A DNA stretch of 64,000 bases, taken from Hyaloperonospora brassicae. Lineage: Eukaryota; Oomycota; Peronosporomycetes; Peronosporales; Peronosporaceae. Made by a program: the position numbers and the translations under genes. Every line of letters begins with the position of its first letter. The first letter of the stretch is position 1. The notes beneath the pieces are model-generated. The model saw only the letters and a program-made list of their open reading frames with translations. It made no database searches and had not been told where the DNA came from. The stretch spans positions 310,001-374,000 of the forward strand of contig CANTFL010001193.1 in NCBI GenBank assembly GCA_947650285.1, in the 5' to 3' direction. This document shows positions 35,118 to 44,850 of this stretch, one piece after another.

Positions 35118-36153
35118 ATGGAGCAATCCACACCCCTCTCTGAGGCCCTTAAGGTCGCGCTTGATAAGCTGACCGCGGCCGTAGGCCCTGAGTACGTGGA
35201 GTTTCTCGCTGCACAAGGTCCCGATGTGCTCAACGCACGAGTAGAGACCTTCATGCAGTATGAAACGGCCCTGTTGGGCCAGGTTCAAAACCAAGTAGCG
35301 TCGGCTATGCCGACACGCTATGTGGCTATGCCACCAGAAGAGGCTAAGCCTCGTCCCCTTCGGGTGGACGTTAAATGTTACTCCGGGAAGGAGGAGGAAA
35401 ACCTTACCCTCTGGATCCGTGAGATTGAGATGGCCATGGACTCTGGTCTCATCTCACTTGAGAACCAGCGGGTCTCGTTGGCTATCTCTAAGCTCGATGG
35501 TAGAGCGAGAGAGTGGGCTTTGACGTGTGGCACGTCGGTCAACTTGGCGTTTCCCACGTGGTATTCGCTTAAGTTGGACCTTTTTCGAGTTTTCTCGCCG
35601 CCTAACCAGGCATATCGCGTGCGCTCACGCTTCTGGTCTACCCGTCAAGGGTGAGAACAAGTTAACGGACTATGTCCAGGAGTTGAGAACTCTGATGACT
35701 GCCATGCAGTCCGACCCTCTCCCTGAGACCGTCTACGTGACAGTCTTCATGGAAGGTCGTCGCACTGGCATTGCCAGGACCGAGGTCTTTCGAGTCCATC
35801 CCTCGACTTTTGAGGAGGCTGTGAGCATCGCTCAGAATGCTGAGCATAACTTTAAGTCAGCCAGACTTGGTTGGAATGGGTACAACCCAAGCTATGCGAA
35901 GGCAACCTCAGCAAGTAGCTCAGCTTACTGTAAGCCCGAACCGATGGATCTCAGCAACACTGAAGATGAAGGTGAAGCTGAGCTTCATGTTGCCGAGCAA
36001 CGACAGGAGGTGAGACGCTGTTACATGTGCGGAAGCACTAAACATCTACGTCCCACTTGTCCTTTGCGTAAGCAACGAACGACTCCTACGGGTCGAAACC
36101 CCAGCCTCAACCAGAAACTTGGTATGGCACGGGGAAACGTCGACACCCAGTAG
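35118..36153 (+). pseudogene. gag: gag of the gypsy element (frameshifted)
   Basis: ATG 35118 starts MEQSTPLSEALKVALDKLTA. The frame stops at 35654 and the same protein continues in another frame from about 35640 (GENKLTDYVQELRTLM) to 36153. The central gag region includes CYSGKEEENLTLWIREIEMA. A zinc knuckle of CX2CX4HX4C form (CYMCGSTKHLRPTC) lies at about 36019-36060. Gag forms the virus-like particle that packages the element RNA. The frame break near 35640 makes this copy defective. Confidence 0.85.
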
Positions 36154-36239
36154 GCGCGGGGCGGCCTACTGGGGTAGAACTGAGTTCTGTCACTCCTCTA
36201 CGAGGTAGAGCAACACAGGGCGTAGCCCCACAGATCTCC

Positions 36240-37000
36240 GTGCCAGCAAGCACAGAGCGTGGATACAAGCCTGGCTTGTTAGTCGCTGAGGCGATAGTTA
36301 AAGGCTTTGAGAAGCACTGGTCGATATTAATCGATTCTGGGGCGTCATGCAACTATGCTAGACGCCGTTCCCTTGAGGGGAGTCAGCAATATGCTGAGGC
36401 GCTCAAAGCGCACGATGGTGATTCCATCACTATTCGGTTAGCGACGGGTAGTCGCGTTACTGTGCCTAAAGTTCCATTGAGCTTGGGCGTGAGGTTTTTG
36501 GACTTTGACAGCATTGAACGCTGTCTTGTCCTCAATTTGGATTCGTGATACGATCTCATCCTAGGCATGGCATGGCTTGAACGCCATGAACCATGGATCG
36601 ATTGGAGGTCTAAGACCTTAGGCGCAACGCGCAATGTTCCTAGTGGAGTTTTGGAGAGTCATGAACCCACCTTTGCTAGGCAACAAAAGCGCTATTGGCG
36701 CGAGCCATTGACGGAAGATGTCAATGTGCTGGACATTGGTATGTCGGAGTTGATTAACTCGAATGTATATGAAATGAATGTTGAGCGGAGCTCTTCTAAT
36801 ATGTTTGAAGAGGGTTGTACTCCGTTGAGTGATACTCGTTGTGATAATGAGTCACTGCATGCGTCAAGCATGGTTGGCCTACGGGCGGGACATACAGGAA
36901 GTAATTTCCATGATGTCAGTGCGGTGGCACGTGAAAATACACAGAGTGAGGGCGGCCGTGATGGCACCTCACTGAATGTCGGTAATGAAATTGATGGCTA
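36240..37000 (+). pseudogene. Aspartic protease region of the gypsy element
   Basis: The retropepsin active site DSGA (ILIDSGASCNYARR) is near 36332-36343, followed by SITIRLATGSRVTVPKVPL and, after an in-frame TGA at 36546-36548, YDLILGMAWLERHEPWIDW. The stop interrupts the conserved ILGMAWL strand and probably derives from an Arg CGA codon. The stretch up to 37000, and a further segment in another frame to 37331, is a poorly conserved linker before RT. Confidence 0.8.
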
Positions 37001-37473
37001 GAAGTCAGATTGTTCAGGGCTAGGCCCGAATGCTGTACGTGAAGTGGTCCGTGTAAATCCACTGGGTGAAGTGTTCGTGTTACGTAACACTTCACCAGAT
37101 GTCGTTCAAGACATGAGCTCTCGTCTAGAGCGTGCTAAGACAAATAGCAATCACGGGGACCCGACTGTCCCGGCCTCTAGGAGGCGTACGGTTTCTGTGA
37201 GGAAACGATTCCAGCGTAATGTGGCCACTGTGAAGCGCCCAACGTATAAGAAGTCACGAAGTGATAATAGTAATAATACACTACATACACTTGTCAATGG
37301 GTTGAATGGCCAGATCGATGGCAATACTTAGTCTTGAGACTCTTCCACCTTTGGACACTCTCTTTGAACTAGACGAAATGTCTGACGGCGAATTAAGCCA
37401 AGCCTTACAGGCAGGAGAATTATCCGAGTTAGTGGTCATTCGACCAGATATTGAGTTGAACTCATCCTCGTAA

Positions 37474-39063
37474 TTGGACGAGTCTGTCCTTGAGGACACA
37501 AAGGCGGCATTGGATGCCCGTAGTGGATCTTCGATCCTCAAGGATCCTCTTGATCCGTTTTATCCTTTGGTAAAGGAGTTTCAGGACGTGGTGTGTCACA
37601 ACCCACCGTCCGTCTTACCTCCCGATAGACGTGTACGTCATAAAATTGACTTGGTTCCTGGAACTAAATACTGCGTAACACGGCAGTGGCCTTTACCGAA
37701 GGAACAGTGCGACGTCATTGACGACTTCTTTCGTGCAAAGCACGCAGCGGGCATGGTTCGTGAGAGCAAATCTCCTCATTCCACGCCCACATTTTGTGTT
37801 CAGAAAGCCCAATGGAAAGTGGCGCATTGTTCATGCTTACAATAAGCTTAATGCTGCCACGATCCCGGCTTAGACACCAATCCCTCGGAAAGATGTTCTT
37901 CAGAACAATATGGTGGGATGTACGATGTACAGTGCACTCGATTTAGTCGATGGTTATTACCAGCTTCTCATGCGGAGAAAGATATCCCGCTAACAGCGGT
38001 GAGTACCCCGAGCGGTATGCTCTGGGAGTGGCTAGTTATGCCATAGGGCTTGTCAAACGCGCCAGCTACGTTCAATCGTCTTGTGACGCAACTGTTTCGG
38101 CCTCACCGAGGTTATGCACAGACCTACTTTGATGACATCTTTGTCCATAGTCGTGCTATGAACGGCCGGTCTGATGTGGATAATCACATCGACCATTTAC
38201 GAGCAGTGCTCGAGTGCATGCGCACAAACAAGTTGTATGCCAACGCCTCTAAGTGCATCTTTGGTGCACAAGAGATTCCCTTTTAGGGTGCTTCATCGGG
38301 AAGCGTGGTCTTAGATCTATCCCGCTAAGATAAAAGCCATAGTCGATCGGCCGGTTCCTCAGAACCAGAAGGACTGACGTAAGTGGCTTGGTCTTGCCAA
38401 TTACTTACACAAGTATAGTGCAAACTATGCAGACATGGCTCGACCATTATCCAATCTCCTTAAAAGGATGTGGAATGGTGTTGGACGAACACCGAGCAGT
38501 AAGCCTTTACGGCTGTAAAAGAGAGCCTTCTTCATGCGCCAATCTTGGCTTTGCCCGATCCTGATCGGCCTTTCAGTGTCGTCTGTGACGCATCTGACTT
38601 TGCCATCGGCAGTGCTCTGTTACAAACAGATAATGATGGACGGGAACGCGTCATTGCGTTTGAGTCCAGGCAGTTGAAAGCAGCTGAAAAGAACTATCCA
38701 GTTCATGACAAAGAGCCACTTGCAATAAAGTATGCTTTAGTTAAGTTCAGAGTTCATCTGCTTGGCTCTAAGCCTTTTGTGATCTTTACAGATCATGCGT
38801 CATTACGCACTGCGACCCAGTCGCCACATCTCTCTCAGCGAATGGCCCGTTGGCTCTCATTCTTTGTCGGAATACAACTTTGAGGTGAAGTATAAGCCGG
38901 TCAAGCAGAATGCTCTGGCTGATGCGTTGTCACGCAGGCCTGACTATGAGATTGCTCATGTTACGACTCTGTCATCATCGGTCACAGACCTCATTCGTTC
39001 GGCATATGCCAAAGATGAACATTGTGTAGCTTTGCTACGTGCTCTGGGGAGCGAGGAATTTTA
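37474..39063 (+). pseudogene. pol: Reverse transcriptase-RNase H region of the gypsy element
   Basis: RT begins around 37620 (RRVRHKIDLVPGTKYC) and continues through SPHSTPTFCVQK, a frame change at ~37815, and a TAG at 37871. YSALDLVDGYYQLLM follows, then a TAG at 38044. The polymerase motif is YFDDIFVHS at about 38125-38150 (FDD form of the YxDD box). RNase H starts PFSVVCDASDFAIGSALL (~38573) and includes ESRQLKAAEKNYPVHDKE and FTDHASL. A further TAA at 38500 and frame changes at ~38283 and ~38870 break it; FEVKYKPVKQNALADALSRR follows in another frame. Clearly homologous, clearly inactive. Confidence 0.9.
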
Positions 39064-40098
39064 ACGACTCAGACATAAAATTGTCGGCACGATTGCGTGC
39101 GAGGCTACATCGATATTCCATCGATCAAGGCCTGTTGTGCTATAGCACAGATATGGAGGATACTTCCCGTATCGTTGTCCCTCATGATGAGGGTTTGAAG
39201 TATCGCATCCTCTATGAGGCGCATGATACTGCGGTGAGCGGTCATCTCGGTCGAGAAAAGACATATAGCGCCGTGAGCCAATATTATTGGTGGCCCAAAC
39301 TTTACAAATGGGTAAGCACATATGTGCGTCCGTGCGAAACGTGTCAACGGGATAAACCCTCAGCTCATGCGGCTGCGCCGCTCGCTATTCTCCCTATACC
39401 CTCTGGGTGCTGGGAGTCCATCAGCATGGATTTCATGTTCGGTCTGCCGAAATATGGGCAAGGCAATACGGGTATTGTGGTCTTTGTTGACCGTTTGAGC
39501 AAGATGGCTCACTTGGCGGCTGTGCCAGATACCATTGATGGTGAAGGTACAGCTACGCTGTTTATCGATCGAGTGTTTCGACAACACGGCTTGCCTGTGG
39601 CAATTGTCTCTGACCGAGACCCTCGCTTCACTGAGGAGGTTTTGAAAGTTCATCTTCAAGGTGCTCGGCACACGTTTGGACATGTCCACGGCGGATCATC
39701 CGCAGACAGATGGTCAAACCGAGCGAGTCAACCGCGTTATCGGTGACATCTTGCGCAGTGTTTGCGCTAATACACCAAAACGTTGGAGTTCGATGCTCCC
39801 TGTTGTTGAGTTTGCGTTGAACAACGCTGTTCATGCCTCTACAGGCTTTACTCCGTTCTACGTGAACGGTCTCACACACCCTCGCGTTCCGTTAACGCTA
39901 CCACTGCGTGGTTCAGGGCTTGGTGGGGGAGAGATGGCCGATCGGCTTGCAAATATCAGCCCTGCTACTGTTCATAAACAGGAAAGCGGGTTTCTCGCAA
40001 CGCGCTTGAATGTGTTACGACACGTGCGTGATGCACTGGCTGATAGCCAAGATAGACAAAAGGAGCGAGCTGATGTTAAAGGCAGAGGATGTATTTAA
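39064..40098 (+). pseudogene. Integrase region of the gypsy element
   Basis: The zinc-binding HHCC domain is present (HDTAVSGHLGREKTYSAVSQ, then CETCQRDKP, 39220-39360). The DDE core follows: Asp in SISMDFMFGLPKYG (~39425), Asp in VSDRDPRFTEE (~39607), Glu in HPQTDGQTERVN (~39700-39730). A frameshift near 39660 separates the second and third catalytic residues. Integrase inserts the cDNA; this copy cannot make a continuous enzyme. Confidence 0.9.
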
Positions 40099-40773
40099 CG
40101 TTATAAGGTCGGAGACCAAGTTCTACTCAATGCTAAAAACCTACCTACAAATGTAGTCTCTGCTGTCTTCAAGACAAAGTTGCGTCCGCGCTTCATTGGG
40201 CCGTTCACGGTCATCGCTAAGAAGGGGTTGACATACAGGCTCAACCTTCCGCGCAAACTGCGCACGCACCCAGTGTTCTACGTTGGCTTGCTTAAGCCGT
40301 ATCGGGACCCGTCCCATGTGAACTCGGAGGCGCTTGCGCCTGGAATTGAAGCCTTGACGTCGACTGTTGCTTCCGAACCAGGAGGTCAAGCTGACCATCC
40401 ACACGGGCTAAGGCCAACTCCAACGCCTGAACACGGGCTTGCATCGCGCCGAGTTCATTCTGGGTCTTACCCAATGTCTCTCGGAGACCACTCAGCTCAC
40501 GGAGCACCTTCTCATGCTCCTCCTTCGGTACCCCGACCGCCACCGACGCTGCTCGATGAGCAAGGGAACCACCAGTTCCATGTGGAGAAAATCCTTCAGC
40601 GACGTCGTCGTCGTGGCCAATACCAGTATCTGGTGAAGTGGCGAGGGTACCCAGAGTCGGAGAACTCGTGGGAGTATGAGATACCCCTTCGGCAGGATTG
40701 CCCTTACGCCGTAGATGTTTTTGAACATCGTGGCCAGGGTCGCCTTGCGAGCGAGAACGCTTCTCACCAATAG
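40099..40773 (+). pseudogene. Integrase C-terminal and chromodomain segment
   Basis: After a TAA at 40096-40098 the same frame continues with KVGDQVLLNAKNL, LRPRFIGPFTVIAKKG and HPVFYVGLLKPYRDP, the GPF/Y-type C-terminal domain of chromovirus-like integrases. A Pro/His/Ser-rich linker follows, then a chromodomain at about 40568-40700 (HVEKILQRRRRRGQYQYLVK, then WRGYPESENSWE). Chromodomains of this kind direct integration to marked heterochromatin. The segment 40180-40773 is open throughout and overlaps the antisense ORF 40292-41593 on the other strand. Confidence 0.85.
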
Positions 40774-41593
40774 TGGTGGGAGGTGGCGTGTTGCTCCGCA
40801 CCTTAGGGTCGTGACCCGTGGCTACCATTGTAGCCGGAGCATAACGCGTACGTGTACGCAACTGGCCTCTGGCCTTGAGCTTGGCATACTCGAACCGCAG
40901 CTTCCGTTCCAGACGAACGTCAGCCACATCGGCGCTGGCCCGCAGCGTTGGCACACTGCTAAGATGCCGCTTGCGGTACACCCAACGGATGAACTCATTG
41001 TCCTCCTCCTCGGGCAGTACGCCAGCGAACAACAAGATGGGCAGGCCCTTTATCGGTCGAACCGAAACTCCACGAGAAATACTCTCAAGGTGTGCAAGGT
41101 ACTGACCTTGCGTGGTATAGGCTGGTTCGAGATACCTCTCATTTAGAGCCTGGCGAAAGGCGATATCTTCTGGCGACGTAGCCTCGGGGCCGATGGCCCC
41201 TGTTGCAAGGCTACGGCCTTCCGTTTGACGGAGGCGTTGCTCCACGTCTGGTGTTGAGAACACGTAACCACTCCGGTTTCGAATAACCGCCTGGGCATGA
41301 GTGCGACGTAGAGCACGCTCCTCACGCTGACGGATCAGCTGCTGTTGCTCGTCGAGCGGGTTCGTGATGATGTTCTCATCTGCATCTGTTGTATGATGCT
41401 GCGCCACTGGCGCGGTGATATCACCACGTTCAACGAACGGATTCGATGCTGTAAGAGGACGAGCCTCAGGTACAGCGGAGTGGGGTGATATCCCGTCATC
41501 TTTATGGACACTGGTATCACTACCATAGTCCACATCCTCATCGAAATCGAGGTAAGAGGAAAGAGTCCGAGACTCATTGGGTGGCAAAGCCAT
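40292..41593 (-). CDS. Intact 433-residue antisense ORF inside the gypsy element
   Basis: A completely open frame on the strand opposite to gag-pol, from ATG 41593 in the strong context ACCATGG to a stop at 40292. It starts 108 bp from the 3' LTR, which could supply an antisense promoter. The N-terminus is acidic (YLDFDEDVDYGSD, residues ~14-26). Next is a charged helix-rich part (QQLIRQREERALRRTHAQAV), then a compact middle domain with hydrophobic IKGLPILLFAGVLPEEEDNE and FIRWVYRKRHLSSVP. A Pro/Ser/Thr-rich stretch follows, and residues ~355-410 form a likely coiled coil with heptad leucines (EKVLRELSGLRETLGKTQNE). I know no named domain. Codons 275-433 overlap the sense chromodomain and linker. 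Against a background of broken sense genes, its integrity suggests it is translated in the family; function unknown. Confidence 0.6.
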   Translation of the reverse strand: MALPPNESRTLSSYLDFDEDVDYGSDTSVHKDDGISPHSAVPEARPLTASNPFVERGDITAPVAQHHTTDADENIITNPLDEQQQLIRQREERALRRTHAQAVIRNRSGYVFSTPDVEQRLRQTEGRSLATGAIGPEATSPEDIAFRQALNERYLEPAYTTQGQYLAHLESISRGVSVRPIKGLPILLFAGVLPEEEDNEFIRWVYRKRHLSSVPTLRASADVADVRLERKLRFEYAKLKARGQLRTRTRYAPATMVATGHDPKVRSNTPPPTTIGEKRSRSQGDPGHDVQKHLRRKGNPAEGVSHTPTSSPTLGTLATSPDTGIGHDDDVAEGFSPHGTGGSLAHRAASVAVGVPKEEHEKVLRELSGLRETLGKTQNELGAMQARVQALELALARVDGQLDLLVRKQQSTSRLQFQAQAPPSSHGTGPDTA

Positions 41594-41688
41594 GGTGTTT
41601 CGTGTTTAGCAACCGCGAGGTTAAGCACACACACACACCGACCTCTTCAAGGAAAGAAGCCGATTGACGTTTGGTGGTAACGTCAGTC

Positions 41689-41701
41689 TGGTGGGGGAGG
41701 G
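41689..41701 (+). other. Polypurine tract
   Basis: The purine-rich GGTGGGGGAGGG run directly abuts the 3' LTR, as required for plus-strand DNA synthesis priming in LTR retrotransposons. One T interrupts it. Confidence 0.75.
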
Positions 41702-42181
41702 TGTAACGGGGTTACACGTCGGCTGGTAGTCGACGATAGGTGTGGTGCACACAAGAGAGGGGGGATACCCTATAAAGTAATTTTAGAACACAGTGAGTGT
41801 ATCAATTGTTGAAGACTGATGTCTGTCATCAATTGATTGCGAGATCTTTTAAGAGGTTATTTAGGGCAGGTTAAATACGTTGTTCTAAGGTGTTCTTTTA
41901 GGTTAATCAAAGAAATAAAAATTCAGTTCCCCTTTTGATCAGTAAGAGACACGTGCCTTACGAGGCGTCTTTGATCGATAGGAGCTAGCAATACATGTGA
42001 AGGTAGCAGCTACTCCTGAGCACTCTGTGCTGTGATTCTTTTGAATCGTTTGGTCCCTTAGGAACGGGGACCGTAAGCTCTCTGAGCTTGTTGACTCTCT
42101 GAGTCGGGTTCGTAGAACCAAATTTGCTCGTAAGAGCGTTAAGTCTTCCTCTGACTTAAGGAGCTGTGTAGCTCCGCTACA
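41702..42181 (+). repeat. 3' LTR of the gypsy element
   Basis: 480 bp, TGTAAC...GCTACA. Differences from the 5' LTR are five substitutions, four of them in the last 110 bases. Confidence 0.93.
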
Positions 42182-44081
42182 TAGAGGGCACCTCTCGCAC
42201 TAGAAGCTGTGATGGACAAGTTTGGCATGTATCTCGCGTTCAAGGAAAGCCGAAAGGGACAGCTCTTGGCTCGACACTCGGTCATGAAGTACTTTCGACA
42301 AGCCAAGAATTGGCTGCTGGAGCAGTTCCCACAGCATCGAGCAGTGGTTGAAAAGAATTTGCTCAAGAAAGGACAGACACTCGAATGCCATTGCATGAAG
42401 CGTGAGTCAGGGTCGTTTGTAAACAAGGCCCCAGCATGCACAAAGTCTGCTTTCAATAAAATGATGGAATACCTGTATTCAACTGCGGTTACTAGTGCTG
42501 ACTACCAAGATGAGGCGCTGTTGTGTTTGCTTTGGTACATCTTTGGGCGTGAATCGGACCTTACAATGCTGCGGAAGGCAAAGCTGTCTATTGGCTCGGG
42601 AGACATATTCTTTGTCCGATTTATCCGAATTAAAACTTCTGAAGAGCAAGGTCTTTCACTTTTCCCTGACGAAGACTTCACCACATGTCCTCTGCTTGCC
42701 ATAGCTCTCGCCCTCGTGACCCACTCATCGCCAACTATATCCGTGCTGATTCAACTTCCTGAGCAGATGGCTATCTCACAGTCCATATTAGCTCCAGCAA
42801 CTCCGCTCATCTATTTGCTCGATCATCCAGAGGCTGTGGTGTCTTCACAGGATATATTATCCACCGCTGCTAAGAAGGAGAACATCACAGATAACGCTCC
42901 TGGTGTACACAGCTACGTCAACCGTGTTCTTGATCGGGTCGCTGTAAAAGCTGGCGTATCCGAGCGCTTGACATATTACTCTTTTCGGCGCGGAGGGGCG
43001 CAGCATGCAAATGGGGCTTGATTGTGTGTACAGTGTATCTTCGACCGAGGCGCCTGGAATATGACAGCGACAAACAAGGCCTTCGCGTACGTTTTTAATA
43101 CGGCCTCCGAAGACCATAAGGTTGCCCGGGTCTTGAGTGGGCGACACCTCGATCCCGACGTATCTCTCCTATCACTTGATGTCTTCGACTCCGGTACGCA
43201 GACAAAAATACAAACTGTTGCGACAGCGCTCTTCAATGCATCTCAAGGGCTCAAGACTACACAATACAACATGAGCGAAAGATTGATTGAAACGCTTATC
43301 ACTTACCTGCTGAATCATTATCCATCGTTGAAGCAGATGAAGAAAGACGGACTTGTAGTCACACGTTTGAAAGCGTGTGTAATCTAGCAAGGTTACTCCG
43401 TCAGCGAACTTCTAGCTTGGTCTTCACACTTAACCTGCTACACGAAGACAAATGTGCCACCGAATCCCATCAAGGCTTCAGACAGCACGATTGACATCAC
43501 AAAGCATCCAATATATCTTCGTCAAGCTTCATTGATTGAATAGTTAGTCAAGGTCAATCAAAATCTCGAATCTCGCGTCTCGATGATTGAAGCTGAGGTC
43601 TTTAACATAGCACAGCCAAAATCTTCACATGAAAGAAGTGAGGGTAAAGACAAAGAACCACCAGCCAAACGTCGCCGAACAAGCTCGTCAACAAACCTGA
43701 AGGAAGTCTGGTTTTGTTGGTATACCCAGGAACCCCACCTCTGGGATTCGTTTGATAGCTCGATCAAGCACACGAAATCCACCGCCAAACTTGTCGTTGC
43801 ATTCATGAATGTTTCTTGCTGATGGCTTCGTGCTTGATGAGAAGTCTCCGCAGTATCGAGACGATGTGTTGGAATTAGGCGATGTCGCTGAAATGCAGTT
43901 ACTTTCGTCTCTTGGCGATCACAACATCAAGGCCCGCGGAGCACAAAACGTCCTTAAGTCCATGCGCAGGCTACACAAAGCTGGACATCTAAGCAAACAC
44001 ATTCAACGATACAGACAACTTCAAGCCGCCGGGCGCATTGTAGATCCAGCACCTGCGCATAATACGAACATCATCGGATAG
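42182..44081 (+). pseudogene. Crypton tyrosine recombinase, main part
   Basis: The frame interrupted at 34579 resumes at 42187 after removal of the gypsy element and one target-site copy. It runs through MDKFGMYLAFKESRKG and ARHSVMKYFRQAKNWLL. The first catalytic Arg is likely in FGRESDLTMLRK (~42546-42580). The second box reads YYSFRRGGAQHANG (~42965-43017); a Tyr occupies the usual His position of the HxxR box. The nucleophile Tyr may be the one in KAFAYVFN (~43080-43100). Stops interrupt at 43019-43021 (TGA), 43385-43387 (TAG) and 43541-43543 (TAG), plus a frameshift near 43815. The C-terminal part (FCWYTQEPHLWDSFD, then VLKSMRRLHKAGHLSKHIQR) is the DNA-binding tail of oomycete Cryptons. 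Non-functional; family confident. Confidence 0.85.
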
Positions 44082-44850
44082 ATTGTTAACCCTCAGTACC
44101 CATAGATGATGTTCTTTACTCCATTGTATACATGCTGAGTGATTTGTCGCTTAAGAAGGAGAAATACAACAAGTACATATTAACAAGATCGGCGAGACAC
44201 TTTAGCTCGTTTATTACTCTCATGATACAGCGTATGTACATCATAGTACAACAATCCATTTTACCCTTGATCGTCGAGGTCAGATCGTTCAAAATGTTCT
44301 TGGACATGACAATATCGTATCACGATGTACACCATTTACGCACGAGTAACAGGTCATCCGGGTAGCACACGGGCGGCATGTAGTCCACCATGTAGCTGCT
44401 TACCTGTCATAGAATACAACATAACGATCAATGCGCAGTTAATAACGCGCGTATAAGTACACATGGACACGGGTGCACGTGCATATACATTGAAGCCCCA
44501 TCATGTACAACTCGTTCACAGTCCACGTGTCGTGGTAAATTGACACGTTGGCACAGCTCACGATGTAGTGAAGCAGATCAGCACGTCATTTTTAACTTTC
44601 GAACACGCACACAAGGAAAATCAATTTGCCTCAATCAATCATATTTTAAGCCCCCTGTCCCATTATCATTGCTAGCACAAAAATGCACACAAAATTGCAC
44701 ACTATTACACAATTCCGTACTGGCTTTGTCCCAGTCAAAGCGTGTCGGAGGTCAGAAATTTCATGGTATGGGTTAAGTAGATTTCTGATTATTTTGTGCG
44801 ATAAAAAATATAATAGTAGCGGTTTCCTCCTTTTATAATAACATTTATAA
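44082..44850. other. Region between the Crypton and pogo relics
   Basis: No gene supported. Downstream Crypton sequence and the upstream end of the pogo element must lie here, but neither terminus could be placed. TTTTATAATA and TTTATAA just before 44851 could be the pogo promoter. Confidence 0.45.

Larger units (their letters stand above)
34580..42181 (+). mobile_element. Ty3/gypsy LTR retrotransposon with chromodomain, nested in a Crypton
   Basis: A complete element: 480-bp LTRs (34580-35059 and 41702-42181), a primer-binding site, gag with a zinc knuckle, aspartic protease, reverse transcriptase, RNase H, integrase, C-terminal chromodomain, an antisense ORF and a polypurine tract. The gene order protease-RT-RNase H-integrase defines Ty3/gypsy. 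Flanks show target duplication AGAG (34576-34579 and 42183-42186; five bases with one mismatch if GAGAG/TAGAG). The LTRs differ at 5 of 480 positions, so insertion is recent, yet the sense ORFs carry many stops and frameshifts. The element therefore cannot move by itself. Confidence 0.95.
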
